Notes: generated by a model from the letters alone, not told the origin. Shown: positions 33,099 to 46,436, numbered from the stretch's first letter. The stretch is DNA of 64,000 bases from Perilla frutescens (GCA_026008535.1 BRKX01000004.1:58412501-58476500); one strand, 5' to 3'. Made by a program: numbers and translations.

Positions 33099-33956
33099 AG
33101 GGTGATTCTATATACAACCACCATTTTACTCAATAAAACCCCAATATATAGACATAATAAAATAATTTATCGAATGTCTATTTTACCCCTGTAAGCCAAT
33201 AATCATTTTGCGTATCGCCTGTCCCTTCCTTTCTTCATAAAAAACCCTTCAACTTTCCCCCCAAAATCAAAATCCCCTACGCCTAGTTCACTAAGGAAAC
33301 CCACACCAGTTCAACATATATTTGTCCCTTTTTGTAAATTATGTTTTCTAAGTGTGCAACATCAATGTAAACGAAATATTAATATCGACTTTGGAATTAG
33401 ATTCTCGAAGAAGAACCCATCGAGGATTATAAGAAAATAATTCATAGCATAGATTGATATGTTAATGGTGATGAAAGATCGGGTTTGGATGCCAAAATAT
33501 TTGAGCATTAATAAATAAAACTTGACCAGGTTATGAGCCATGATTGAGAGCTCCTCCTTTTGTCGTTGAAGAATTTCAGGAAAAAATGATTTTATTACTT
33601 TATTTTTAGATGTTCAACTTTATTTTTGCTTACATTTTTTTTACATATTACAATCAAAAGATGTTTAAACACAATAACATATTAATTTGTTTCTTGCTTT
33701 CTTCCAATGCCCGACAACTGATTATCAAGGAAAATATGATAATTTTTTAATTGTATTCTGAGTTTATGTAAAGATTACTTCATATGTATGGAAGAGTTGC
33801 TTTTAGTTAATTATTATAAAGAATATAGGTGAGTTATGTATTTAAGGGGTTTTGAATTGAGTTATAAGAATAAATTTGGAAATTTAAATAATATTTCTAT
33901 TATTTTTTAATATGGAAGCTATATTGAGTAAAATTGTGATTGTGTACAGAATTACC
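33099..33956. mobile_element. MULE/MITE-like element with ~40-bp terminal inverted repeats
   Basis: The left end GGGTGATTCTATATACAACC and onward pairs with the inverted right end (reverse complement GGGTAATTCTGTACACAATC), and similarity continues through TTTTACTCAATA. It is about 858 bp long and AT-rich, with no coding region. I could not find a convincing target duplication, so the superfamily is open. Confidence 0.55.
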
Positions 33957-34403
33957 CATATAATTGGTTTTCGATCAATATACTCGGCAATTTATACAAT
34001 TATGTAGAGCGTCGATATGATTAAAGCCTCAAACCACGAACCACCTGTATACATCTCGTGAATCGTGATCTCACCAACAAATTAAGCAAAAAAAAATCGA
34101 ACATAAAGTAAATTTCAGCTTACTAGTAAAAGAAATAATAAAAATCGAAAGCAATATGAAGCGTTTCAAGGAAAAACGTTTGCGGTTGCCGATTTCCTAT
34201 TCATTAGGAAAGGGAAAAAAATTAAATGCCAGAAAAAAAAGGAAAGACACAAACATAGAAATCATAGCTTACATTTTATTTACTAAATTATTGGATTTAT
34301 ATTCGCTGGAGAGCTTAACATAGACCCCTAAATAACCAATATACTCAATTTCTTCCAACCGGCCAGTTATTAGCAAGTTATCTTTTAAAAAATTTCTACC
34401 AAC
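33957..34403. other. Intergenic, nothing recognised
   Basis: AT-rich unique-looking sequence. The minus-strand frame at 34269-34481 overlaps the next element and has no domain. Confidence 0.5.
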
Positions 34404-35560
34404 TATATATATATATAGGGGTGGGATTATATAAAAACAACCTCTTGTGTGAGAAATGAGAACACATCTCACACCACACATCCATCAAAAAAGCGGTGGC
34501 AATTCTGTAATATCTGAAAAGTTTTTCGCGCGGGGGTATTAACGTAATTTGGTAATTCTTATAAAAATCGCGGAGGATTTGATAACAGATTGTTATGCTA
34601 ACGAAGTATTATCATAATGCCAACGAAGCATTATAGTTATGCTAATTTAAGTTTTCAAATATTGTTAGCGAAACAAATATTCTAAAAATTAATTATAAAC
34701 CTAATTTGATTTAATAAACCCTAATTAAATGGAAAAAATCATAATTGGATGAAATAAACATTGATTGGATGTGGTAAATCCTAAATGAGTTGGAACAAAT
34801 CATAATAATAATATATTTGTACTACGTTAGGATTATGGTTTTGCTTCGTCACCATTGCGAATACACTATATTAGCATTTGACAATACTCTGTCAACATAC
34901 GTTATAAATCATAATTGGATGGAATAAATCATAATAATCAATTAAGAACTATAAACAAAAAATTAAATTTTAAAAAAATAATGACAATTAGATGGAATAA
35001 ACCATAATCGAGATTAAATAAATCATAATTGAGATTTAATAAACCCTAATAAATTTATATTACGCTAGCATTATGATAATTCTTTGTTAGCATAGCGAAT
35101 ACATTATGTCAGCATATGATAAATGCTTCGTTAGCATACATTATCATATGTTATCATAATACTGACGAAGAATTATTATATGATAACGAAAGCATTTACA
35201 ACCTGGGCACGCGTAAAAAAATTTCTTTTTTTTATTTTTCATTCATATTTTTTCATCTAAACATAGCTTTCGACATCTTAAATGAAAGAGTATGAAGAGA
35301 GCTTTAATTTGATATATTTTTTATGTGCATAGGATTAAAAACGAGCAAGTTATGGTCGGTTAAAGTTTTTAAGATTTTTTTTAATTGCTGACATCATCAT
35401 TTTTAATGGGTTTGGATGATAGCCCTCCTTCCTTTATTTTTTTCCCTATTATTTACGAAATTGTCACCTTAAATCTCAACCATTGGATCATTAAAGTAGA
35501 TGGTGTAAGATGGGTTCTCATTTCTCACACCAACAAAGTGTTCTCATATGATCCATATCC

Positions 35561-35578
<18 letters not shown>
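34404..35578. mobile_element. TIR element with mirrored arms
   Basis: The left arm (TATATAGGGGTGGG... GTGTGAGAAATGAGAACACA, 34410-34470) pairs imperfectly with the right arm (GGGTTCTCATTTCTCACACC ... ATCCTATATATA, 35512-35575), about 65 bp each side. Between them motifs of the type GCTAACGAAGTATTATCATA recur inverted in the two halves (about 34590-34680 and 35060-35190), with several copies of AAATCATAATTGGATGGAAT in the middle. It is a non-coding, MITE-like derivative of unknown superfamily. Both outer ends are (TA)n runs, which hides any duplication. Confidence 0.55.
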
Positions 35579-35592
<14 letters not shown>

Positions 35593-36363
35593 GGGGGGGG
35601 GTTGAAATGAGAACCATACCCCATGTAGGAATTAAGATTCATTTACATCCATAGATCTCTACTAATTTAATAGACCAGATTGATTTCAAAATTTTAGGGA
35701 TCAAATTGCAAAATGGTAATTTCTTACCAAAAATTCGTGCATCATAAGGGTATTATTGACAAACCCAAAATCCCCATAATATCACGTCCCACATATCTAG
35801 CCGTAATTATGGGATGAATTTTACAGAGAATATAGAAACAGAACTAGCCTCCGCCTCCAACCTAATAAAAAACAGAACCAGCCGCCGCCTCCAACCTCAA
35901 CCCTCCTCCACGTCGCCGCCTCCGCCCTCCTCCACGTCGCCGAATGCCCCACCTTCAAACTCCTCCACATCAAACGTCCGCTCTTCGCGTCGCCTCCTCC
36001 CTCCTCCATGTCGCCGTCTCTGCCAGCTGCCCTCCTCAACGTCGCCGAACGTCCCGCCACCGCCAGCATCCACGTCAGCCGAACGCGTAGTCGTCGCCGA
36101 ACTCCTAGTCACCGGATGCCTCCTCAACGTCTAGTCGCAAAAACCGCTACCACCGCGGCTGACAACAGTGAAGGACACAAGGGCCTCACGAACCTGTATT
36201 TTTTCACCATTTAATATAATATTTTGGTGTTTTGAAACTGATTTATTCTTGTTTTTGCGTGGACATCTCGATTTTATATAGAAAATTAGCATGACATCGT
36301 TAGCAAATTTTATGGCTATTGGTTTTGATTTAATTTGGTTTGATGTATTTAGCAAATTAATAT
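35579..36363. other. GT/G run, then a Pro/Ser-type GC-rich minisatellite
   Basis: (TG)n plus a 10-G run at about 35577-35601 is followed by GAAATGAGAACCATACC, a motif shared with the ends of the preceding element, so this may be the end of a related larger element. At about 35875-36085 a CCTCCTCCACGTCGCCG-type repeat gives frames in which almost every residue is Ser, Pro, Thr or Arg. It could be a captured exon fragment, but I see no domain. Confidence 0.45.
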
Positions 36364-36902
36364 TATATGATTAGTTAATTAGTTAGACATTATTAACAGA
36401 TTAGTAAGATATGTTTCTGTTTTATGGGTCGATTTGTTTATAGCAAATTAACATTAAGTATATAACAAATGTACATTCGTTTATAGCAAATTATTAAGAT
36501 ATATTTATCATTTTTTATGGATTTTGGTTTCTGATTATTTGATATATTTTTTGGTTTTGATTTTTAGTGGTTTGATGTATTTAGCAAATTATAAAGACAT
36601 AATTAGCTAACTATTTAGATGTTAATAACAGATTAGTAAGATACCGTTTTTGTTTTATGGGTGTTTTTTGTTTATAGCAAATTAACATTTAGTATATAGC
36701 AATTTTACATTGGCTTACAGCAAATGATTTAGATGTGGTTAGAAAAAGCTATGCGTATTGATTTTTGCTTAATCGTTCTATTTATATGTTTTTTATTTGG
36801 TGTGGGTTGATGTATTTAGCAAATTATAAATGTATAATTAACAAATTAGTTAGGATTTATTAACAGATTAGTAACATATATTTTTTGTTTTATGGTTGTA
36901 TT

Positions 36903-38377
36903 TGTTGGTTTTGTATACTGGAAAGCTTGTCTTTGTATACAATAAACAATATTAAGATAATATAGATTGAATAATAATTGCATTCACTGTTTGTGTATAT
37001 ATTTATTGTTATATATTTATATGCATGGTTCCATATACTTGCATTGTAGATGATATGGTGTGGGTCAACACATGGTAGAGATCATATCATCGGATTCCTT
37101 GCAATGTATTAAAAGGCTCACGGCTTAGATGGTCCTGAACCCACCATCGGTACACCGTAGAATAATCTGATAGTTAGTTTATCTTGACTAACTGATTATT
37201 CTAGTACACTGACTTGTGTGTTGAGGAGGATCACGATAGGATACTGTTCTCTATTCTGACCTTAAGTGAGAGAATAAAGATCCACAGAGTTCGGGTTCTG
37301 AACTCATGTTTTATTGATGAGCATATGTGTGCATTGTTTGTTACTTTGACTTATCAATGGGTGAGATCCTTTCGTGGGTTAATAAACTCGATATCTTGAG
37401 TAATAACAGTGTATACATGATGTGTCGTGCAATATGCATGAGCATCGTGTAATATGCATGAGCATCGTGTCCTGGTGCGCCAGGTTGATGATGTCCTCTT
37501 GAGGAAGCACGTAGATCATGGGAAGCCTTGCAGGCAGAATATTAATTTATTCTTTACATGATACGGAAATCGTGCGGTACTACTCAAGGAACAAGATATT
37601 AATTAATTATAGATGTCAGAAGCTTACATAATTAATTAATGGACATTATATCTTAAACATGGGGAATGACTGAACAAAAGAAGAAAGCATATTCGCAAAT
37701 ATGTATTAAATTGGTAGGTCAGTATTATTTCTTTAGTGGAATAAAAATAATACTTAATTTATTTAATTATATCCTAAGTTTATTGGATATTAGAAATTAG
37801 GAGGCCAATTTAATAATCTTCTAGATCCCTATTGTAGCCCAATATGACCTAAGTGGAATGTGAATGGAATAAGAGTTCGAGCCCGAAGCCCAATAGGGTT
37901 TGGAGAGTTAATTTTCATCTCTTCCCCTATAATATGGGAGGGGGGCACGAAAATTATGAGAAAAAATACACTCTAATACAGCCTCTCTAAGTGCTCTCTT
38001 GATTCCTAGAGTTTCCACAACCGTTTAGTAGTCTGCAGCCCACCATGCATCTAAACAAGGTCCGGGAATACCGCAGAAGATCAAGAAGTAGAATATTGGA
38101 GCTTTGTGTTTCGAACACCATGAAGATTCACCATGATCATGTGTTCTCCATCAATAACGGGATTAGATCTTTAATCCCGTGAGCAACCCGACAAAATTTG
38201 TAAGTACCGATTTCGATAGATTCTATTTTATTCTGCTGCAATAGATTCGAAATTGAAACTTGCATGTTAATTCAACATAAGATAATTAATGTAACACATA
38301 AAATTATGATTTACATGAGTTAGAATTAATGGCATCTAAATAGATCCTATGGGGTACAATTCGAGAAAACCCCGACA
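36903..38377 (+). repeat. 5' LTR of Co-B2
   Basis: 1475 bp, TGTTGGTTTTGTATACTGG to CCCCGACA, then the PBS. It contains a perfect 20-bp tandem duplication (37431-37450 and 37451-37470) absent from the 3' LTR, which helps explain the length difference. The TATA-like CTATAATATG lies in an inverted repeat near 37913-37958. Confidence 0.93.
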
Positions 38378-40202
38378 ATTGGTATCAGAGCAGGTTTTGA
38401 CTCTGGACTAGAATTAATTCTAGATATAATTCGAATCATATGTTTAAATCTGCAGATGAATTTAAGGTGTTTAAATTTACAGATTTAATTGTTCATATGT
38501 TTTGAATTAATAGATTAAAAAATTGGAGATATTTTTGATAAATATAAAAATTTCCAGATTTATTCCTTATGTTATTTTCGAAGAATTAAGATTGAATTTG
38601 GTGGAAAATTATAATTAATTTCCAAATTTTATCTTAGTGTATTATTCGAAATTATAAGATTTAATTTGGAGGAATTTTTGATTTATTTTGAAAATTTCCA
38701 TATTTTATCTTTGTGATAATTTCAAATGTATAAGATTTCAAATGTATAAGATTTTATCTTTGTGATAATTTTAAATGTATAATTTTTAAATTGAAGATAA
38801 TTTTCGAAAATGATCATGTATAGATATCATATGCAATTTTATGTTTATCACTTAAAATTTGATAGTTGTTGTATGTAGACGGTTTTTGTTTGCAGATGAT
38901 ACCGACTATCATGGCTTTTTAATTTATGTTATGTGATGATTTAATTTATGTTGAATGTATGGTTGTTGATGGCCGTATGCCGGTTTGGCTACGAGGTTTT
39001 TATCCATGAGAAAATCCATGGATTAGACTAGCATTTATTTTATTACGTTGGTTTAATGTAATAGGAAAAATAAATGTTAGAGTATTTAGATGGAATTTTC
39101 GAAATTCCATGTGTCTTGAGTTGTATTTTTTTATTCCTTTATTATTTTAGATATATTAGGATTTTCCGTAATTAAAATCTTTATCATATGGAAATTGAAT
39201 ATTTAAGATAATGATTACTTTATCCTAGTGGATTTGGATAAGGTAATTGATATCTTTGAATTTATTCAAATATGATAGGATAAGATTTAAATTAGGAATA
39301 GAAATCCTTATAGAATTAGATAAGGAAAGAGATTCTTCTCAAGAAAGGAAAATGGAGCAGCCCCAATCAAGGAAGGACGACATCCCGGACATGTTCCGAA
39401 ATCTTAAATCGGCGTTAGGGTTTTGGCGAGACGCTTGGTGGTGGCGCGGATGACGTGTAGTTTTCCGGAGCTGATTTTCCAAGATTATCTCATGAATACA
39501 ATATGAGAAATATGCCATGATAGTTGATTTAAATTATTATGCTTATAATGTTGTGTGGATGCATGTTGTGGATGTTTATCATTTTATGTGATGATCTTGC
39601 ATGCTAATGGGATAAAAATGAAAACCTTAAGTATAAATAACTAAGTGAGAGAGATTCATACCAAAGTATATAAAAATCTCAATCGGTCTCCATTAATCTG
39701 GTTTAATTGAGAAGTGATGGGCATGCGCGTTGACAATAGGCCATCCTCCCTAACGGATGTGTCATATAACTGGACTCTCTAGAAATTAAACCTCTTAATA
39801 GATAACTGTAGGACACTGTTAGAATAAATTGACTCCTCCAACTGAGCAATGAGTTCGAACCAGTGCCCTTGGGGTGAAGATGATGGTGTTCACACTTAGG
39901 TGTGATTTATTAATAAACCTCCACACTAACGTGACTTATTAATTAGAAGATTACATGACCGGAAATGTTTTCCGACTATTAATTTACTTGTCATAAGGAA
40001 ATTTGACTGGAGGTAAATTAAAGGTTAATAACCTGTTTAAAAATGAATTTTATAAACTTCCACACTAACGTGGCTTATAAGAAATATTTTTAAAATGTCG
40101 GTGGATATGCATATAATTCTTTTTGAGGATTTCAATTATATGTTTAGTATCCTAAATGGTGTGATTGTACTGCATGTTAATTTTCTGCTATTCTATATTA
40201 TC
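38378..40202 (+). other. Co-B2 PBS and 5' leader
   Basis: ATTGGTATCAGAGCAGG (38378-38394) is a clean initiator-tRNA-Met-type PBS. The 1.8-kb leader has the same AT-rich TTTGATAAATATAAAAATTT repeats as Co-B1, a GC-richer patch near 39350-39480, and the paired motifs CCACACTAACGTGA (39921-39934) and CCACACTAACGTGG (40060-40073). No gene. Confidence 0.75.
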
Positions 40203-40975
40203 ATGGCACTCTCCAACTTGTCTTCTATTCTCAAAAGTTTAATATCGGTGAATTACTAAAGACTGGATTCGGAACTTAAAACATTATCTTAAATGGCTGA
40301 AAGTTTAATTGTACTTGATAAGGAATGTCATAAGAAACCAGTTGCGAATTCTGATGAAGTAGTATGAACCTCTTATGGTGTAATCTCAAGAAACTCTTCG
40401 GACATCAGAATTACACATTAAAATGCGTTGCCATGAAAAATCTAATAAGCACCAAGATAGTCGATTCCATTCCTGTAAGGGATCACGTTCTCCGGATGAT
40501 AAGCTACTTATCAGAGATCGAAACCCTGGATGGTGAACAAGATACCGAGTCTTAATCGACTTGGTGTTTAATAGTCTGTCCCTGAAGCTTAAATAGTTTT
40601 TTTAGCATGATAAAGATTTATGTCACTTTATCAGAAATGCTTGTTGATTTTCAGACAACTGAGATGCGAGTGAAAAGTATCACATAAGTGCAAATGGCTA
40701 AGAGAAATACATCTTCGGGTAAGAAGAGGAATGCATCTCAACTAAATGAAGCATGTAGGGCGATGAAGAAAATGACATAGGTACCTCAAAAGGACTTTAA
40801 GTCCAAAGGATATGTGCTTCAAGTACAATCAACCGAGACATTGTAAGTCTGAGTATCCTCTCAAAAGGAAATGTATCTCTCACTCGTTTAAGTGAAGATG
40901 AGATCACTATGTACATGTGCAATGCTATGGTAAAATGGCAGCTATTGCAGTGGGAGACATAGACATACCTTTCAG
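40203..40975 (+). pseudogene. Co-B2 gag remnant lacking the protease site
   Basis: The start MALSNLSSILK is equivalent to Co-C3 gag. The longest open piece (40364-40555) reads KLFGHQNYTLKCVAMKNLI and VRDHVLRMISYLSEIETLDG, matching Co-C3. The roughly 50 codons before it are missing exactly as in Co-B1. The zinc knuckle is damaged the same way (CFKYNQPRHCKSEY near 40815), and the protease DTGA segment is absent. Shared lesions show that the lesions predate the spread of Co-B. Confidence 0.82.
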
Positions 40976-43218
40976 TAGTGATAGATTTTAGTCTTTAAAA
41001 GGATTGTCTATATGTGCTAGACTTTAGAAACTTGATTTCTGTTTCTAAGTTGGTTTTATGAATTGATATCTTTTTACTTTTGATAACTAGATTGTTATCA
41101 TGGTTGGGAAACATTTTATCTATTCTGGCACATTGGATGGACATCTTTAAATACACTAAAATCTACGCTTAACACTACAAAACAACTATTGAATACATTG
41201 ATCAACCTCAATAAAAGGAAAGAATCTTCGCAAAGGAATCAAACCTATCTTTGGCATCTAAGACTTGGATATATTATTCTTAAGAGGATTTAAAGTTTGA
41301 TAAACGATGGTCCATTGGTCTCACTGGCCCTAGAATCGTTTCTTTGTGCGAATCCTGCTAAGAAGGTAAGATGACCAAGTGTCCTTTAAGGTTAAAGGAA
41401 TAGATTAAAAGAAGTTATTAGGTTTAATTCACTCTGCTTATGTGGCCCTAGTGATAAGTACCTCTTAGGCGACTTTAGGGATCACATAGCGGAGAATGGG
41501 ATTGCATCCCGGTTAACTACGTCTGCTATTCAAACAGTAGAATGACGTAGTAGTGCGAAGAAATTGAATGTTATTGGAAATGGTTAGATCGATGATGAGT
41601 TATTCAAAGTTGTTTATTTCATTTTTCAGATATGTCCTAGAAACGACGATTGTCTGTTGGATATTCCAGATGAATGAAAAGTGGTTTATTTTATAGCCCT
41701 AAGAATCAGAAGGACATTGTAAGCACTAATGCCCGATTCTTAGAAGAAGACTATATAATAAGTCACAAGGTTAAGGACAAGATCGTTCTTAATGGTTTGA
41801 GGAAGGGACATTCGAATCCTACACCAAAGTGTACAAGAAGAGGTACCACCTAATACTGCATAGCGTGTCACGAAGGTACAGAAAATTCTTCATCGCAGTG
41901 GGAGGGTTGTACACCAACCTAATAGATTCTTTAGTCTAGAAGAATCTTCTGATTTTCTCGAAAGACTAAATGAATTGGATCCCAGAAACTATGATGGAGT
42001 GGTTCAAGATAAGGATGTGGTTCCTTGGAAAATTGCAATGGAATCTGAAATGGGATCTATAGATCACCATGATAGTGGGAGCTTGTAGAACCACTAAATA
42101 GGGGTAAAACTTATTTGATGAAAGTGGATCTACAAAAAGAAAGAGAGGATCCAACGGATTGTTAGATCTGGAATCTCTTATTTGTTGCTACTCATTTTAA
42201 CTTATTTGTTTGGCAAATAGATGTCAAGATAGTTTTTTCTGAACGAAAGTCTTGAGGATAATATCTATATGCGACAAACAAAGGGATTCATTGCTAAAGA
42301 CCAATAGCACTTAGTGTGCTAGCTTAGAGGTCCATTTGTGGATTTAACTAAGCATCAAAATCTCAGAATATCCGATCTGACGAAGTTATCCAGTCACATG
42401 GATTCGTGGAGAAATCGGATAAAGGTTGTGTGTAGAAGAGATGTGACGGAAACGTGGTGGTTATCCTAGTACCATATGTTAAATAACAACTTGCTTATTG
42501 GGTAACAATAAGAAGGAGTTATCAAACATAGAGGTGAGGCTGTCCAGGCATTTCGATATGAAGGATTTGGGTTGATGTATTCATTTCAGGTTGTCTATAT
42601 CGAAAATGTGCTAGATAGATTCAACATACAAATTCCAAGAAAGGTTTTATACCTTTCGAGCATGAAATACATCTACTCAAGGAAATGTGCTACCCAAATA
42701 CATAATGAGATATATGTGAAAAATGAGATTCCTTATCCTTCTGCAAAAGGAAGACTCATGTATGTTATACTATGCACCAGGCTTATATCTGCTATGCAGT
42801 AGCATAGTGGGAAGATGTCGTTTAACCCTAGTTAAGGACAATGGACTGTGGCAAAAATCATTCTCAAGAGAACTTGAGATAGTATGCTTGTTTACCACTC
42901 GTACAATCTAATTGTCTTGGGTTATACGGGTTTAGTTTTTCCGGAACTGATAAAAAGGATCAGAGTAAATCTTCCTCGGCATATGTGTTTAAATTGGGAA
43001 GAGGAGTCATGGCATGGAGGAGGAAGATGTGGCAGTGGTTAAGATTGCATTGGAAGACAAAAATGGTTGTCCCATTCACGAGCCTTCCAAGCTCAGACCT
43101 TCAATGGTCAAGTGGAGATAATGGGAGTTGATGCAGACCCGGGGCCGTTTTTGAGTTTATGTTATGTTGGAGAGTTAGCCAGTGTGTTGTTTATACTTGA
43201 AAGACATGCTTCGAGTAT
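40976..43218 (+). pseudogene. Co-B2 pol remnant
   Basis: Fragments in Co-C3 order: TYLWHLRLGYIILKRI (about 41240-41295, GAG-pre-integrase), an eroded integrase core with relics of the TAPGTPQQNG region near 41500, the RT linker near 41890-41960, RT tail VVYIENVLDRFNIQIPRK (about 42590-42645), and an RNase H start KLGRGVMAWR (about 42990-43020). From there about 90 codons are missing and the sequence resumes at EDVAVVKIALEDK-like residues. Many stops. The polypurine tract AAGTGGGAGAT is at 43219-43229. Confidence 0.82.
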
Positions 43219-43229
43219 AAGTGGGAGAT

Positions 43230-44691
43230 TGTTGGTTTTGTATACTGGAAAGCTTGTCTTTGTATACAATAAACAATACTAAGATAATATAGATTGAATA
43301 ATAATTGCATTCACTGTTTGTGTATATATTTATTATTATATATTTATATGAATGGTTCCATATACTTGCATTGTAGATGATATGGTATGGGTCAACACAT
43401 GGTAGAGATCATATCATCGGATTCCTTGCAATGTATTAAAAGGCTCACGGCATAGATGGTCCTGAACCCACCATCAGTACACCGTAGAATAATCTGATAG
43501 TTAGTTTATCTTGACTAACTGATTATTCTAGTACACTGGCTTGTGTGTTGAGGAGGATCACGACAGGATAATGTTCTCTATTCTGACCTTAAGTGAGAGA
43601 ATAAAGATCCACAGAGTTCGGGTTCTGAACTCATGTTTTATTGATGAGCATATGTGTGCATTGTTTGTTACTTTGACTTATCAATGGGTGAGATCCTTTC
43701 GTGGGTCAATAAACTCGATATCTTGAGTAATAACAGTATATACATGATGTGTCGTGTAATATACATGAGCACCGTGTCCTAGTGCGCCAGGTTGATGATG
43801 TCCTCTTGAGGAAGCACGTAGATCATGGGAAGCCCTGCAGGCAGAATATTAATTTATTCTTTACATGATACGGAAATCGTGCGGTACTACTAAAGGAACA
43901 AGATATTAATTAATTATAGATGTCAGAAGCTTCATAATTAATTGATGGACATTATATCTTAAACATGGGGAATGGCTGAACTAAAGAAGAAAGCATATTC
44001 GCAAATATGTATTAAATTGGAAGATCAGTATTATTTCTTTAGTGGAATAAAAATAATACTTAATTTATTTAATTATATCCTAAGTTTATTGGATATTAGA
44101 AATTAAATAAATTAGTAGGCCAATTTAATATTCTTCTAGATCCCTGTTGTAGCCCAATATGACCTAAGTGGACTGGGAATGGAACAAGAGTTCGAGCCCC
44201 AAGCCCAATACGGTTTGGAGAGTTAATTTTCGTCTCTTCCCCTATAATAAGGGAGGGGGTACGAAAATTATGACAAAAAATACACTCTAATACAGCCTCT
44301 CTAAGTGCTTTCTTGATTCCTAGAGTTTCCACAACCGTTTAGTAGTCTGCAGCCCACCCTGCATCTAAACAAGGTTCGGGAATACAGCAGAAGATCAAGA
44401 AGTAGAATATTGGAGTTGTGTGTTTCGAACACCATGAAGATTCACCATGATCATGTGTTCTCTATCAATAACGGGATTAGATCTTTAATCCCGTGAGCAA
44501 CCCGACAAAGTTTGTAAGTACCGGTTTCGATAGATTCTATTTTATTCCGCTGCAATAGATTCGAAATTGAAACTTGCATGTTAATTCAACATAGGATAAT
44601 TAATGTCACACATAAAATTATGATTTATGTGAGTTAGAATTAATGGCATCCAAATAGATCCCGTGGGGTACAATTTGAGAAAACCCCAACA
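43230..44691 (+). repeat. 3' LTR of Co-B2
   Basis: 1462 bp, TGTTGGTTTTGTATACTGG to AAACCCCAACA, preceded by the polypurine tract. It is closely similar to the 5' LTR apart from the 20-bp duplication and scattered substitutions. The TATA-like inverted repeat is at about 44224-44271. Confidence 0.93.
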
Positions 44692-45015
44692 GTATATTTG
44701 TTTATAGCAAATTAAGATTAAGTATATAGCAAATTTACTGTCGTTTATAGCAAATTATTAAGATATGATTATCATTTTTTATGGGTTTTGATTTCTGATT
44801 AATCGATAAATTTATTAATTTTGATTTTAACTTGTTTGATGTATTTAGCAAATTATAAAGATATAATTAGCAAATTAGTTAGACATTTTTAACAGATTAG
44901 TAAGATATGTTTTCATTTTTCTAAAATTAGGTTTGGTTCTAATTACTCCGTGCTTTGTCTTATCTGTTGATTGGGTAGGGGAATTTGCTGATCTTCTCTT
45001 TGTTGGCGTTGAAGA

Positions 45016-46436
45016 TGTTGGGGTTTTTTCGAATTGAACCACCGCAAGATCTAATTGGATGTTCATTAATCCTAATGTCATGTATATCATAAATTCATGC
45101 ATCTCATATGTTTTAATTAACCGAGTTTAATTAACATGTAAATCCTATTTAAACGATTCTACTAAAGCGGAAACATAGAATCGAAAAATGACTTACAAAT
45201 CAAACGACGGGTGGAGGACAAGATTAAAGGTCTAATCTTGTTGTTGTGTATGATGATGATCGGCGCCCACTGTGATATTCCACTCCTTGATCTTGTGTTG
45301 TATTTCCGGACTGAATCTAGTTTCAGGGTGGGCTGAAATCTACTAGATCGGTATGGAATCTGTGGAGATAAAGAGAACACAAGAGGAGCTGATCTATATC
45401 ACAAAATTTCGTCCCCCACCTCCCTATTTAAAGGGGAGGTGGTCAAAATTATCAAGCCCTAAACATACTGGGCTTGGGCCTCTATCTATTTTTCCAACTC
45501 CAGTCCATTAAAGTCATATTGGGCTACAACATGGATCTAGAAGAATATTAAATTGGCCTGCTAATTTATTTAATTTCCAATATCCAATAAACTTAGGATA
45601 TTATTAAATAAATTAAGTATTATTTTTATTCCACTAAAGAAATAATACTGACCTACCAATTTAATACATATTTCTGAATATGCTTTCTCCTTTAGTCCAG
45701 CCATTCCCCGCGTTTAAGATATAATGCCCATTAATTAATTATGTAAGCTTCTCACAGCTATAATTAATTAATATCTTATCCTTGAGTAGTACCACTCAAG
45801 CTTTACTCATGCACGGAATAAATTCCACCTGTAGGGTTTCAGCATGAACTTGCATTTCCTCAAGGGGACACCATCAACCTGGCGCACCAGGACACGGTGC
45901 CTCTACATATTGCACATCCCATCATAAGTGTAAATGCCACAACCCAAGATGTTGAGATTATTGATCCTATGAAAGGATCTCACCCTTTGATAAATCAAAG
46001 ATGCAATCACTACACGTATATGTCCGCCAACATATAGGGGTTAAGAACCCGAACTCTGTGGATTCTTATTCTCTCATTTAAGGTCAGAATAGAGAATATA
46101 ATCCTAAGTAGATCCACCTCAATACACTTGCCTGTGTATTAGAATAATCAGTTAGTCAAGATAAACTAACTATCAGATTATTCTACGGCGTATCGATAGC
46201 AGGTTCAGTGCCATCTAGACCGTGAGCCTTTTAATACATTACAAGGAACTGATGATATGATCTAATCGTGTGTTTACCTACACCATATTATCTATAATGT
46301 AAGTATAGTGAACATGCATGTAAATATAACAATTTAAATGCAAACAGTGACTGCAATTGTATTCATTCTATATCATCATAAAACCATTATTAATAATGTA
46401 TACAAAAGACAGGTTTTCTAGTATAAAAAACCAACA
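45016..46436 (-). repeat. 3' LTR of Co-C3
   Basis: On the plus strand TGTTGGGGTTTTTTCG to AAAAACCAACA, next to ATCTCCCACTT (reverse of the polypurine tract). The TATA-like TTTAAATAG (minus strand) lies in the loop of CCACCTCCC/GGGGAGGTGG near 45415-45443. The CCTGGCGCACCAGG hairpin is near 45879. Confidence 0.95.

Larger units (their letters stand above)
36903..44691 (+). mobile_element. Co-B2, complete but non-autonomous copia retrotransposon
   Basis: Two Co-B LTRs in the same orientation bracket a PBS, leader, damaged gag, damaged pol and polypurine tract. Flanks are GTATT (36898-36902) and GTATA (44692-44696), a 5-bp duplication with one mismatch. Removing the element rejoins a ~235-bp satellite unit. 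No reading frame is long enough to give a working protein. Confidence 0.9.

Noticed and set aside
35814..36134. Ser/Pro-rich open frame of 106 residues, with minus-strand Gly-rich frames opposite
   Set aside because: It lies in a CCTCCACGTCGCCG minisatellite; all frames are open there because of composition, and no domain, intron signal or homologous repeat supports a gene.
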